Shown here piece after piece: positions 1 through 5,845 of a stretch of DNA of 7,426 nt. How positions within the stretch are numbered: position 1 is the stretch's first letter; every line of letters begins with the position of its first letter. The notes under the pieces are model-generated. The model was not told the DNA's origin, ran no database searches, and saw only the letters and a list, made by a program, of their open reading frames with translations. The translations under genes were made by a program, and so were the position numbers. The stretch comes from Deltaproteobacteria bacterium (GTDB lineage Bacteria; Desulfobacterota; GWC2-55-46; S146-73), in the NCBI GenBank assembly GCA_015492355.1, contig WGFF01000067.1, positions 1 through 7,426 on the forward strand, read 5' to 3'.

Positions 1-110
1 CCCCCTTTTACCTGATTTTCATAAAAATGGTACTATATTTTTTTTTAACCATTATGTCAAGAGTTTAGTTTTGAAATGCTCTCCAAAAACCACGAGATTT
101 AAATCTTTCT
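1..110. other. Non-coding region downstream of recJ
   Basis: This stretch after the recJ stop is AT-rich and holds no gene. It contains a perfect 12-bp palindrome AGATTTAAATCT (95-106) right behind the recJ stop codon, a leftward promoter (32-60), and an SD-like AAAAGGGGG on the minus strand at the very edge (1-9). I see no GC-rich stem with a U-tract, so no intrinsic terminator for recJ is evident. Confidence 0.6.
32..60 (-). promoter_or_regulatory. Near-consensus sigma70 promoter reading out of the window
   Basis: On the minus strand TTGACA (60-55, a perfect -35) is followed after exactly 17 nt by TATAGT (37-32, 5 of 6 to the -10 consensus), separated by an A-rich spacer. Transcription would start near 25. 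An AAAAGGGGG purine run at 9-1 could be the ribosome site of a gene that begins just beyond the left edge. The only ATG in between (22-20) opens a frame that stops after four codons, so it is not the start. Confidence 0.65.
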
Positions 111-1823
111 TCAGGAATTTACAAACCCTGACGGCTGTATGTCCCTTATCTTGAGCCTCAGGTTTTTCATACCCTGCCAGTCATCCATATACGGATAGAA
201 TGCAATATTGAACTCACCCCTTACAGGATGGAGGTCAGCAAGGCCAAAGCCTATGCCACTCTTTGCACAGCCGTTGTGTTTCACAACCAATCTCAGGTGC
301 CTCTGTCCGACTATCTCTGTATTCAGTATATGGGCATCCCTTAGCCCGAGTACAGGCTCCTCATTGGCACACCCAAAGGGCGATAACATCTCTATCTCAG
401 AGACCATCCTCGGGCTCAGCTCATCCAGTGATACTATAGCATCGAGCACTATCTCTGGCATAAGGTCCCTATCAGTGAGTGTGGTGTTGGCATACCTTAT
501 GAATGCATCCTTAAAACCCTCGAGCCTTTCCACCGCAAGGGTAAGCCCTGCTGCGGAGTAGTGTCCGCCGTATCTTGAAAGATATTCATCACATGCCCTC
601 AACCCCTCTATGACGTTGAAATTCCTCACACCCCTTACAGAACCCTTTGCTGTATCACCATCAATGGCTATGAGTACACATGGTCTTGACAGATGTTCCA
701 CCATCCTGGACGCAACTATTCCTATGACACCGGGATGCCATCCCTCTGAGAACAACACCACACCCTTCTGTGCCCTGTCCTCCTCTTTGACCATCTGGAT
801 CGCCTCCCTGAAGATCCGCTCTTCGATTGCCTGTCTTGTTGAGTTGTCGCTATCGAGTTCCTTTGCAAGGAGTTCTGCCTCTTCTTTGTTATCCGTTATG
901 AGAAGCCTCAGTGCCTTCAGAGCCTTCTTGAGCCTCCCTGCGGCATTTATCCTCGGTGCGATCTGAAAGGCAATATTGTATGTATCCACCCTTCCCCTTC
1001 CGAGTCCAGAGACCTCCTTGAGAGAGACGATACCGGGTCTATTTGATCTCTCCAGTTCCCTGAGACCGTAACTTACAAGCACCCTGTTCTCATCCACCAG
1101 CGGTACCATATCAGCCACCGTACCTATACAGACAAGGTCAAGGTATCTCTTCAGATTCGGTTCTCCCCTTGTAAACCATCCTATCCTTCTCAGCCCTGCC
1201 CTCAGCGCCATTGCCAGATTGAAGGCAACACCAGCTCCAGAAAGACCCTTGAACGGAAAGGCACATCCCCTTTGCTTTGGATTCAGAATAGCAAATGCAC
1301 AGGGTAGTTCAGGTGGCACCTCATGGTGGTCTGTAACTATAACATCTATTCCCTTTGCCTGTGCAAACCTGACCTCCCTGTGGTCGGATATACCGCAGTC
1401 AACGGTTATGATTACCCTGACACCATCCCTCCAGAGCCCCTCTATCGCAGGTTCATTTAGCCCGTATCCCTCCCTGAGTCTATCTGGTATGTAATAAGAT
1501 ACACTGGCACCCAGTTCTCTGAAGAAAAGATACAGCATCGCAGTTGCGGTAGTGCCATCCACATCGTAATCACCGTATATGGCTATCCTTTCTCTGGCTT
1601 TGAGCGCCATTATAAGACGGTCTACCGCCTTTTCCATATCCTTCATACAAAAGGGATCGTAAAGGTCTGTAAGGTGGGGTCTGAGGAATGAAAAAGCCTT
1701 ATCGCTTTCGACAATGCCCCTGTTTATGAGCAACTGGGCTGTAAGAGGCAGGATGTTCAGTTCCCTTGAAAGTACCTCCTGTAGCCTTGTATCTGCAGGA
1801 TTTACCTTCCAGAGTTTTTTCAC
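111..1823 (-). CDS. recJ: Single-stranded-DNA-specific 5'-3' exonuclease RecJ
   Basis: RecJ degrades single-stranded DNA 5' to 3' in the cytoplasm, acting in RecF-pathway recombination, mismatch repair and repair of stalled forks. The protein has 570 residues, close to E. coli RecJ, so it looks complete. The DHH phosphoesterase core is intact: motif I DYDVDG (85-90), motif II VDCGIS (141-146), the DHH triad (165-167) and motif IV GTVADMVPL (234-242). RINAAGR follows at 291-297. The DHHA1 domain has GWHPGVIGIVASR (361-373) and GGH (419-421). A C-terminal OB-fold-like part covers about 455-566, including SPFGCANEEP (481-490). The start is GTG (1823-1821), chosen because the protein begins MKKLWKV as RecJ proteins often do and no in-frame ATG lies just upstream. 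The gene follows the HD-GYP gene after 136 nt and probably has its own promoter (1920-1949). The stop is TGA. The family call is very secure. Confidence 0.96.
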   Translation of the reverse strand: MKKLWKVNPADTRLQEVLSRELNILPLTAQLLINRGIVESDKAFSFLRPHLTDLYDPFCMKDMEKAVDRLIMALKARERIAIYGDYDVDGTTATAMLYLFFRELGASVSYYIPDRLREGYGLNEPAIEGLWRDGVRVIITVDCGISDHREVRFAQAKGIDVIVTDHHEVPPELPCAFAILNPKQRGCAFPFKGLSGAGVAFNLAMALRAGLRRIGWFTRGEPNLKRYLDLVCIGTVADMVPLVDENRVLVSYGLRELERSNRPGIVSLKEVSGLGRGRVDTYNIAFQIAPRINAAGRLKKALKALRLLITDNKEEAELLAKELDSDNSTRQAIEERIFREAIQMVKEEDRAQKGVVLFSEGWHPGVIGIVASRMVEHLSRPCVLIAIDGDTAKGSVRGVRNFNVIEGLRACDEYLSRYGGHYSAAGLTLAVERLEGFKDAFIRYANTTLTDRDLMPEIVLDAIVSLDELSPRMVSEIEMLSPFGCANEEPVLGLRDAHILNTEIVGQRHLRLVVKHNGCAKSGIGFGLADLHPVRGEFNIAFYPYMDDWQGMKNLRLKIRDIQPSGFVNS

Positions 1824-1836
1824 TTCCCTTGTGAAT

Positions 1837-1845
1837 CCTCTCCTT
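1837..1845 (-). promoter_or_regulatory. Ribosome binding site of recJ, unusually far from the GTG start
   Basis: On the minus strand the sequence reads AAGGAGAGG, a strong Shine-Dalgarno match, but 13 nt separate it from the GTG start of recJ. A second purine run, AAGGGA (1825-1830), is only 1 nt from the start. No other ATG, GTG or TTG lies in the recJ frame between the strong match and the GTG. The long spacing plus the GTG start suggests modest translation; this is inference. Confidence 0.55.
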
Positions 1846-1919
1846 TCCAGTAGTATATATTGAAAGCGATACAGTGAAGACGATCACACCCCTGTTGCAA
1901 TCTTTCTGTTAATCTTTAA

Positions 1920-1949
1920 ATTCTATCAAACACCGTCTTTCCCGGTCAA
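1920..1949 (-). promoter_or_regulatory. Candidate sigma70-type promoter for recJ
   Basis: Reading the minus strand, TTGACC (1949-1944, 5 of 6 to the -35 consensus) is followed after 18 nt by TAGAAT (1925-1920, 5 of 6 to the -10 consensus). Transcription would start near 1913, giving a leader of about 90 nt before the recJ GTG. The site lies just after the HD-GYP stop codon in the longest internal gap of the gene row, where a promoter would be expected. It is a pattern match only. Confidence 0.55.
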
Positions 1950-1959
1950 GGAAAAGAGA

Positions 1960-3183
1960 TCAGGGGATATCCTTAAGTATCCTGTTTATTGTTACCCTGT
2001 CGAGCCGTTCTTGGAGCAATGGGATTATGGATGGATGCTCCACATCACCGAGTATCTCCTTACGTATCACCGAGAAAAACCACCTCACCACATGTGGATC
2101 GAACTGTCTTCCGAAATTCTCCTTCACCTCCTCTACCGCCTCAACGAACGAAAGCCTCGGTCTGTAAGGTCTATCAGTTGTCATTGCATCGAAGGCGTCT
2201 GCAAGTGCCATTATCCTTGCACCCATCGGTATATCGTCCTTCTTCAGTCTATCGGGATAGCCGTTACCATCGAGCCTTTCGTGATGACTGCGTGTAACCC
2301 TCGGTATACCGTTCCAGGGGAATTTTATCTTGGAGAGTATCTCATAGCCTATGACAGGATGGGAGTTGAGTTCCCTGCATTCGTTCTTCGTAAGGGGGCT
2401 TGCCTTGTTGATTATGGATTTGTCTATGGCAATCTTTCCTATATCGTGGAGCAAGCCTGCTATCCTTATCCCTTCTATCTCATCCTCTGACCATCCCATC
2501 TCCCTTGCCATGGCTGCACAGTAGGCTGAAACCCTGTGGGAATGTCCCTTTGTATAGGCATCCTTGGCATCTATGGCTGCGGCAAAGGCATGGATGGTAT
2601 CGTAGTAACTGCACCTGAGCTCATCGTAGAGGCGCCTGTTCTCATTGTACTTATGTACGAGCTTCAGGAGAAGGGAGTGGTTGTAGATACTGAAGGCTAT
2701 GTGCTGAGCCATTATGGAAAGGAGCTGATAGTCATAGTTTGTGTACTCATCCTTTGAGAATTTCTCGTTTATGGTTATGAAGCCGAGCAGTTCATCCTTG
2801 ACAACGAGGGGGGCAATCACCCTGGTACCCAGTTTTTCAAGCTCTGCCCTGGCTGGACCGAGCATCTTTACAGCCTGTTCGTTGTCTATCATCTTTACAG
2901 GGTTGTTGGACCTTACAAACTCCTTTACCACCTCTTCGCTCAGTTTTATGGTAAGTTCCTTTATATCTCCAAATCCCTTGGAGGCAATGGGATAGATTAT
3001 CCTCTTTGCCTGATCGTAACGGAATATAGCACCCTTGGATGCCAGGAATGAACCCATCACCATGTAGAGGGAGGACTTGATAATCCTTGGGAAGGCTTTG
3101 GGAGAGGTTATCTCTTCACCGAGCTCTGCAAGGGTGTTAAGATTGAATATCAATCTTTCCAAGGTAGGCTCGACTTTAGACAT
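1960..3183 (-). CDS. GAF domain HD-GYP cyclic di-GMP phosphodiesterase
   Basis: A 407-residue cytoplasmic protein with no visible signal peptide or membrane segment. Residues about 10-170 form a GAF sensor domain, recognisable from the typical segment VIAPLVVKDELLGFITINE (122-140). Residues about 192-375 form the HD-GYP domain: GHSHRV (213-218), LLHDIGK with the metal-binding H246-D247 (244-250), SHP with H275, HHE (300-302), DGNGYP (305-310) and ALADAFDAMT (326-335). All hallmark residues of active HD-GYP enzymes are present, so hydrolysis of c-di-GMP to pGpG or GMP is expected. What the GAF domain senses cannot be read from the sequence. The ATG start has an ideal AAGGAGG ribosome site 9 nt upstream. 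It follows the STAS gene by 43 nt and shares its likely operon with a GGDEF cyclase, so synthesis and breakdown of the same messenger are encoded together. The annotation is firm; in vivo activity is inferred. Confidence 0.94.
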   Translation of the reverse strand: MSKVEPTLERLIFNLNTLAELGEEITSPKAFPRIIKSSLYMVMGSFLASKGAIFRYDQAKRIIYPIASKGFGDIKELTIKLSEEVVKEFVRSNNPVKMIDNEQAVKMLGPARAELEKLGTRVIAPLVVKDELLGFITINEKFSKDEYTNYDYQLLSIMAQHIAFSIYNHSLLLKLVHKYNENRRLYDELRCSYYDTIHAFAAAIDAKDAYTKGHSHRVSAYCAAMAREMGWSEDEIEGIRIAGLLHDIGKIAIDKSIINKASPLTKNECRELNSHPVIGYEILSKIKFPWNGIPRVTRSHHERLDGNGYPDRLKKDDIPMGARIMALADAFDAMTTDRPYRPRLSFVEAVEEVKENFGRQFDPHVVRWFFSVIRKEILGDVEHPSIIPLLQERLDRVTINRILKDIP

Positions 3184-3192
3184 CAGGTGCTA

Positions 3193-3199
3193 CCTCCTT
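3193..3199 (-). promoter_or_regulatory. Strong ribosome binding site of the HD-GYP gene
   Basis: The minus strand reads AAGGAGG, a full anti-Shine-Dalgarno match, 9 nt before the ATG at 3183. It is the strongest ribosome site in the row and fixes this start. It suggests that the phosphodiesterase is translated more efficiently than the cyclase at the head of the row, which has no clear SD visible; that comparison is inference. Confidence 0.8.
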
Positions 3200-3207
3200 G
3201 ATGAATA

Positions 3208-3219
3208 GTTTTTAAAAAC
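3208..3219. repeat. 12-bp perfect AT-rich palindrome between the STAS and HD-GYP genes
   Basis: The sequence GTTTTTAAAAAC is its own reverse complement and sits in the 43-nt gap after the STAS stop codon. There is no loop or GC-rich stem, so it is not a convincing terminator. It could be a protein-binding site or chance in AT-rich spacer DNA. Confidence 0.35.
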
Positions 3220-3226
3220 CCCTCTT

Positions 3227-3589
3227 TTACTTCATGGCTACACTATTTCCTCTCAACTCATCGACAGCCTCTCTTTCTGTTCTGTAGATTGGTACATATT
3301 TGGTAAGCCCTACGATATTGAATATATTTTGATTTACCTTCCTGAGCCCTGAGAAAAGTACAACACCCTTGTGCCTCTTTACCTTCTCTATTATGCCTAT
3401 AAGGATGGATATGCCTATGGAGTTTATAAGTTCGGTGCCAGAAAAGTCTATTACGAACTTCTTTATACCCTTTTTAAGGAGGTAGTCACACATATAATCC
3501 AGCTTGTCCCCCTCTATGTCGTTTATATAATTGTCTGGATAGAGAATAACATGATCGTTAAATTCCTTGATGTTAACCTTTCCTTTCAT
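3227..3589 (-). CDS. STAS-domain anti-anti-sigma factor-like protein
   Basis: A 120-residue single-domain STAS protein, the size of SpoIIAA/RsbV-type antagonists. The hallmark segment is FVIDFSGTELINSIGISIL (45-63): strand VIDFS, then NSIG before the helix, with S57 at the place of the serine that the cognate anti-sigma kinase phosphorylates in SpoIIAA/RsbV. The usual Asp just before that serine is Asn (N56). The expected role is a phosphorylation-controlled partner that binds an RsbW-like protein; the obvious partner is the C-terminal domain of the product of the gene immediately upstream (5845-3671). The ATG start is supported by AAGGAG (3600-3605), 10 nt upstream. The gene ends with TAA and lies 43 nt before the HD-GYP gene. 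The domain call is secure. Partner and phosphorylation are inferred, and no sigma factor is encoded nearby to show the final target. Confidence 0.92.
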   Translation of the reverse strand: MKGKVNIKEFNDHVILYPDNYINDIEGDKLDYMCDYLLKKGIKKFVIDFSGTELINSIGISILIGIIEKVKRHKGVVLFSGLRKVNQNIFNIVGLTKYVPIYRTEREAVDELRGNSVAMK

Positions 3590-3650
3590 CTCATGTCCTC
3601 TCCTTATTATTTTTTGTGTTACCCCTTACCTGAAAACACCCTGCCTTATC

Positions 3651-3665
3651 CCCTCTTCCAGAGGG
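3651..3665 (-). other. Small intercistronic hairpin between the ATPase and STAS genes
   Basis: The minus strand reads CCCTCT-GGA-AGAGGG, a perfect 6-bp stem with a 3-nt loop, starting 5 nt after the stop codon of the upstream ATPase gene. It is not followed by a U-tract, so it is unlikely to be an intrinsic terminator. It might act as an mRNA stability or processing element that sets different levels of the ATPase and STAS products. The stem is short, so chance is possible. Confidence 0.4.
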
Positions 3666-3670
3666 ACAGA

Positions 3671-5845
3671 TCAGCCCTTTTTGAGGTATTTTACCATTAC
3701 TATCCTTGTCCCGCCCTTGAGCTCCTCGAATCTCACCTCGTCCATGAGGTTCTTCATGAGTTCTATTCCCCATCCCCTTTTATGCAGTACCTTGCCATTC
3801 ATTCTCCCTGAAGAATTTAGCACAAAAGAGGGTCTGAAATCCACACCACTGTTCTGGATGTATATCACCAGTCTGTCCCTTCCATCGACAAACCTTACAC
3901 GTACCTTCCCGCTCTTTATCCTGCTGTGTTCAAAGGCATTGATACACGCCTCTACTACCGCTGTCTTTATCTGATCCACCGAATCCTCATCGAAACCCAT
4001 CTCCTCACCTATCTCCTCCACAGCCCTCACAGCCACGAGTTCTGCCTTTCTGGAAGATGGGAGCACCACCTCGAACTCCTTGACAGGTACAAACAGGGTC
4101 TCCTCCCTGCCGTCCCTGAGTATGCCTTTTATAATATCGAGCTGTGTTGCATCAGAGGAATATATACCCTCAAGTTCCATCCTTTCGAGTGCTTCCTGCG
4201 TAAAACCCTCTCTACCTATAATCCACTTTACAGTCCTCAGGGGGCGGAAGTTCTGCCTGAGGATGTGCGACCTCCTTATAAAGTTCTCCACATCCCCCAC
4301 ATGGACCTTTGAAAGGGTCTCCTTGATACCCACTATCCATATAACCTCGTTGCCTGCATCGTATCTGTCGTTCTGAAATCCGTGTGCTATTATTATGGGA
4401 GGACCATTCTCACCTATCTCAAGCCTCGATGTATTGAAGTAGCCTGCAATCTGTGGCAGTGTTATCTTCTCTTCATCCTCGCCCGCAAGGAATCTTCCAT
4501 CCCTGTATCTTCTGGAGAATTCACCGTTGTTGAAAAGTATCTTAAATACACCCTGTCCGTTAAAACCCTTTATGAGCTCAGAGACCTCCTCCCTTACCTT
4601 ACCATGTATCCTTATACCCTGAAAGTTGAAACCGTCCTTGAGATTCCTGCACACTATGAATGTGGTCGCCTCCTCAGGTGTCTTGCCGTTCACGCCTGTC
4701 TCATGGATATAGGAGACAAAGTCCTTCTGCACCTCATCACCCGTCCATCTTATAATCCCGCAATCATCCTCCACAAGCCCGCTATCTGCAAGTCCTGCCA
4801 GTACTTCCTTCAGTTCCTCCTGACCACATGGAAGCCTCTCTACAAGTTCATCAACAGACACACCACCGGGTAGATCCATGCATGTATTCAAAACCATCGG
4901 CTCCAGCATGCCCCTGAAGGCAAAGGTGGAACGAAAGAGATAGCCTATATTACCCTCTATGAGTTCAGCCACATATAGGTCAACAAAGTCCTTGAGTGTC
5001 AGGAGATTCCTTCCTGTCCTACGAGAAGCCCATACGATATTCTTTATGTACATAGGGTTTCCAGAGAGTTTCTTACTGGCAAAGCGATGTATCTCGGTAT
5101 CAAAATCCACCTCGTATTCCCTGCACATCTCCACCATCATGGATATGGATGTATCCTCATCCAAGCCCTTGAGTTCCATCACCTCCATGGGGAAACAGAA
5201 GGCAACGTCCTCAAGGATGGTCCTTCTGGTACTCCCTGCAAGAAAGAGCATACCCTTGCCAGAAAGCCCCTCCATCAACTCCCTTGCTATACTCGGACCA
5301 CCCCTGTAAAGGGCTATCCTCTCGGTAAGATCGAAGTCATCGAGTATGAGGAGCACAGGCGGTCCACCCTGTGTGAGTATCCGTGGCACTGAAACCGCAT
5401 TCTTGATGGCGGTTATAGTATCACCGCTCTTTTTTATCTCCCTGTGCCTCTCTATGAGACCACCTATCCTGTTAAGCCCGCACTTCACAACGAGCCTTTC
5501 GAGCTTGTCCAGGGATATGTCATCCCTTGCTATGTATGGGTCTCTTCTTGTAAAGGCTATGTACTGTTTTACAACCTCCTTTATATAATCCTCTGCAAAG
5601 CCCTCTGTACCGTAATAATCCCTGAACCTGTAGTACACAGGCACTGGCTCGGAACTCTCCCAGAAAAGCCTGTGATATATCCTCCTGAGCACCTCTGTCT
5701 TGCCTATCCACCGCCTGCCGAGGAGATACATCCCGAAGGATGGCTTAAAGGAGTTGCGGATCCTCCCGGAGATGTACTCCATCTCCCTTTCCCTTCCGAA
5801 GAACTCGTTATCAGGACATACGCTGAATATCACCTCACGCTCCAT
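3671..5845 (-). CDS. STAND/AAA-type ATPase fused to an RsbW/SpoIIAB-like anti-sigma kinase domain
   Basis: A 724-residue cytoplasmic multidomain protein. Residues 16-310 form a STAND/archaeal-ATPase-like NTPase: FFGRERE (15-21), Walker A GRRWIGKT (43-50), Walker B VLLILDDFD (164-172) and a sensor-like FLAGSTRR (201-208). A winged helix follows (about 326-376). Residues about 410-575 resemble the nuclease-fold tail of archaeal ATPases, but the ExK position reads GIK (506-508), so catalysis is unlikely. Residues about 592-721 are an RsbW/SpoIIAB-like HATPase_c domain: N box EACINAFEH (632-640 region), G1-like IQNSGVDF (663-670), G2-like RGWGIELMKNLMDEV (690-704), then GGTRIVM. The G1 Asp is replaced by Asn (N665). 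The expected role is a nucleotide-controlled switch that releases or gates a kinase-like domain acting on the STAS protein encoded next. Its ATG overlaps the cyclase gene by 11 nt, suggesting translational coupling; GGTGG lies 6 nt upstream. Domains are clear; the mechanism is inferred. Confidence 0.9.
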   Translation of the reverse strand: MEREVIFSVCPDNEFFGREREMEYISGRIRNSFKPSFGMYLLGRRWIGKTEVLRRIYHRLFWESSEPVPVYYRFRDYYGTEGFAEDYIKEVVKQYIAFTRRDPYIARDDISLDKLERLVVKCGLNRIGGLIERHREIKKSGDTITAIKNAVSVPRILTQGGPPVLLILDDFDLTERIALYRGGPSIARELMEGLSGKGMLFLAGSTRRTILEDVAFCFPMEVMELKGLDEDTSISMMVEMCREYEVDFDTEIHRFASKKLSGNPMYIKNIVWASRRTGRNLLTLKDFVDLYVAELIEGNIGYLFRSTFAFRGMLEPMVLNTCMDLPGGVSVDELVERLPCGQEELKEVLAGLADSGLVEDDCGIIRWTGDEVQKDFVSYIHETGVNGKTPEEATTFIVCRNLKDGFNFQGIRIHGKVREEVSELIKGFNGQGVFKILFNNGEFSRRYRDGRFLAGEDEEKITLPQIAGYFNTSRLEIGENGPPIIIAHGFQNDRYDAGNEVIWIVGIKETLSKVHVGDVENFIRRSHILRQNFRPLRTVKWIIGREGFTQEALERMELEGIYSSDATQLDIIKGILRDGREETLFVPVKEFEVVLPSSRKAELVAVRAVEEIGEEMGFDEDSVDQIKTAVVEACINAFEHSRIKSGKVRVRFVDGRDRLVIYIQNSGVDFRPSFVLNSSGRMNGKVLHKRGWGIELMKNLMDEVRFEELKGGTRIVMVKYLKKG
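5835..5845 (-). other. 11-nt overlap of cyclase stop and ATPase start (translational coupling)
   Basis: The ATPase gene's ATG (5845-5843) lies inside the end of the cyclase gene, whose TGA is at 5837-5835; the shared stretch reads ATGGAGCGTGA. Such overlaps usually mean one mRNA and linked translation, tying the amount of the STAND-kinase protein to that of the cyclase. Confidence 0.8.

Noticed and set aside
95..106. Palindrome AGATTTAAATCT as a recJ transcription terminator
   Set aside because: It is AT-only except for one base pair, has no loop once folded, and is not followed by a U-tract. It is kept only as a note in the 1-110 region.
1699..1887. Minus-strand 62-residue open frame beginning in the recJ leader and running into recJ in another frame
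   Set aside because: It overlaps the recJ start region out of frame, its product has no recognisable domain, and the strong AAGGAGAGG lies inside it rather than before its start. It could only be a leader peptide by coincidence.
1927..1957. Possible terminator after the HD-GYP gene (CTTTTCC pairing with GGGAAAG on the minus strand)
   Set aside because: The 7-bp stem includes a G-T wobble and is followed by mixed sequence instead of a U-tract. It also overlaps the -35 of the recJ promoter, which explains the region better.
3590..3670. Possible promoter in the gap before the STAS gene (TTTTCA with an AATAAT further on)
   Set aside because: The -35 match is weak and the spacing is off. The gap is short and the gene is best explained as part of the upstream operon.
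3591..3773. 60-residue minus-strand open frame spanning the end of the ATPase gene and the gap before the STAS gene
   Set aside because: It is out of frame with the HATPase domain, which continues cleanly to its own TGA at 3671. Its sequence is charged and low-complexity with no homology signal.
3926..4873. Several plus-strand open frames of 98-163 residues opposite the ATPase gene
   Set aside because: They are antisense to a well-supported gene, are rich in Tyr, Leu, Cys and Pro with no domain signature, and arise from the codon bias of the minus-strand gene.
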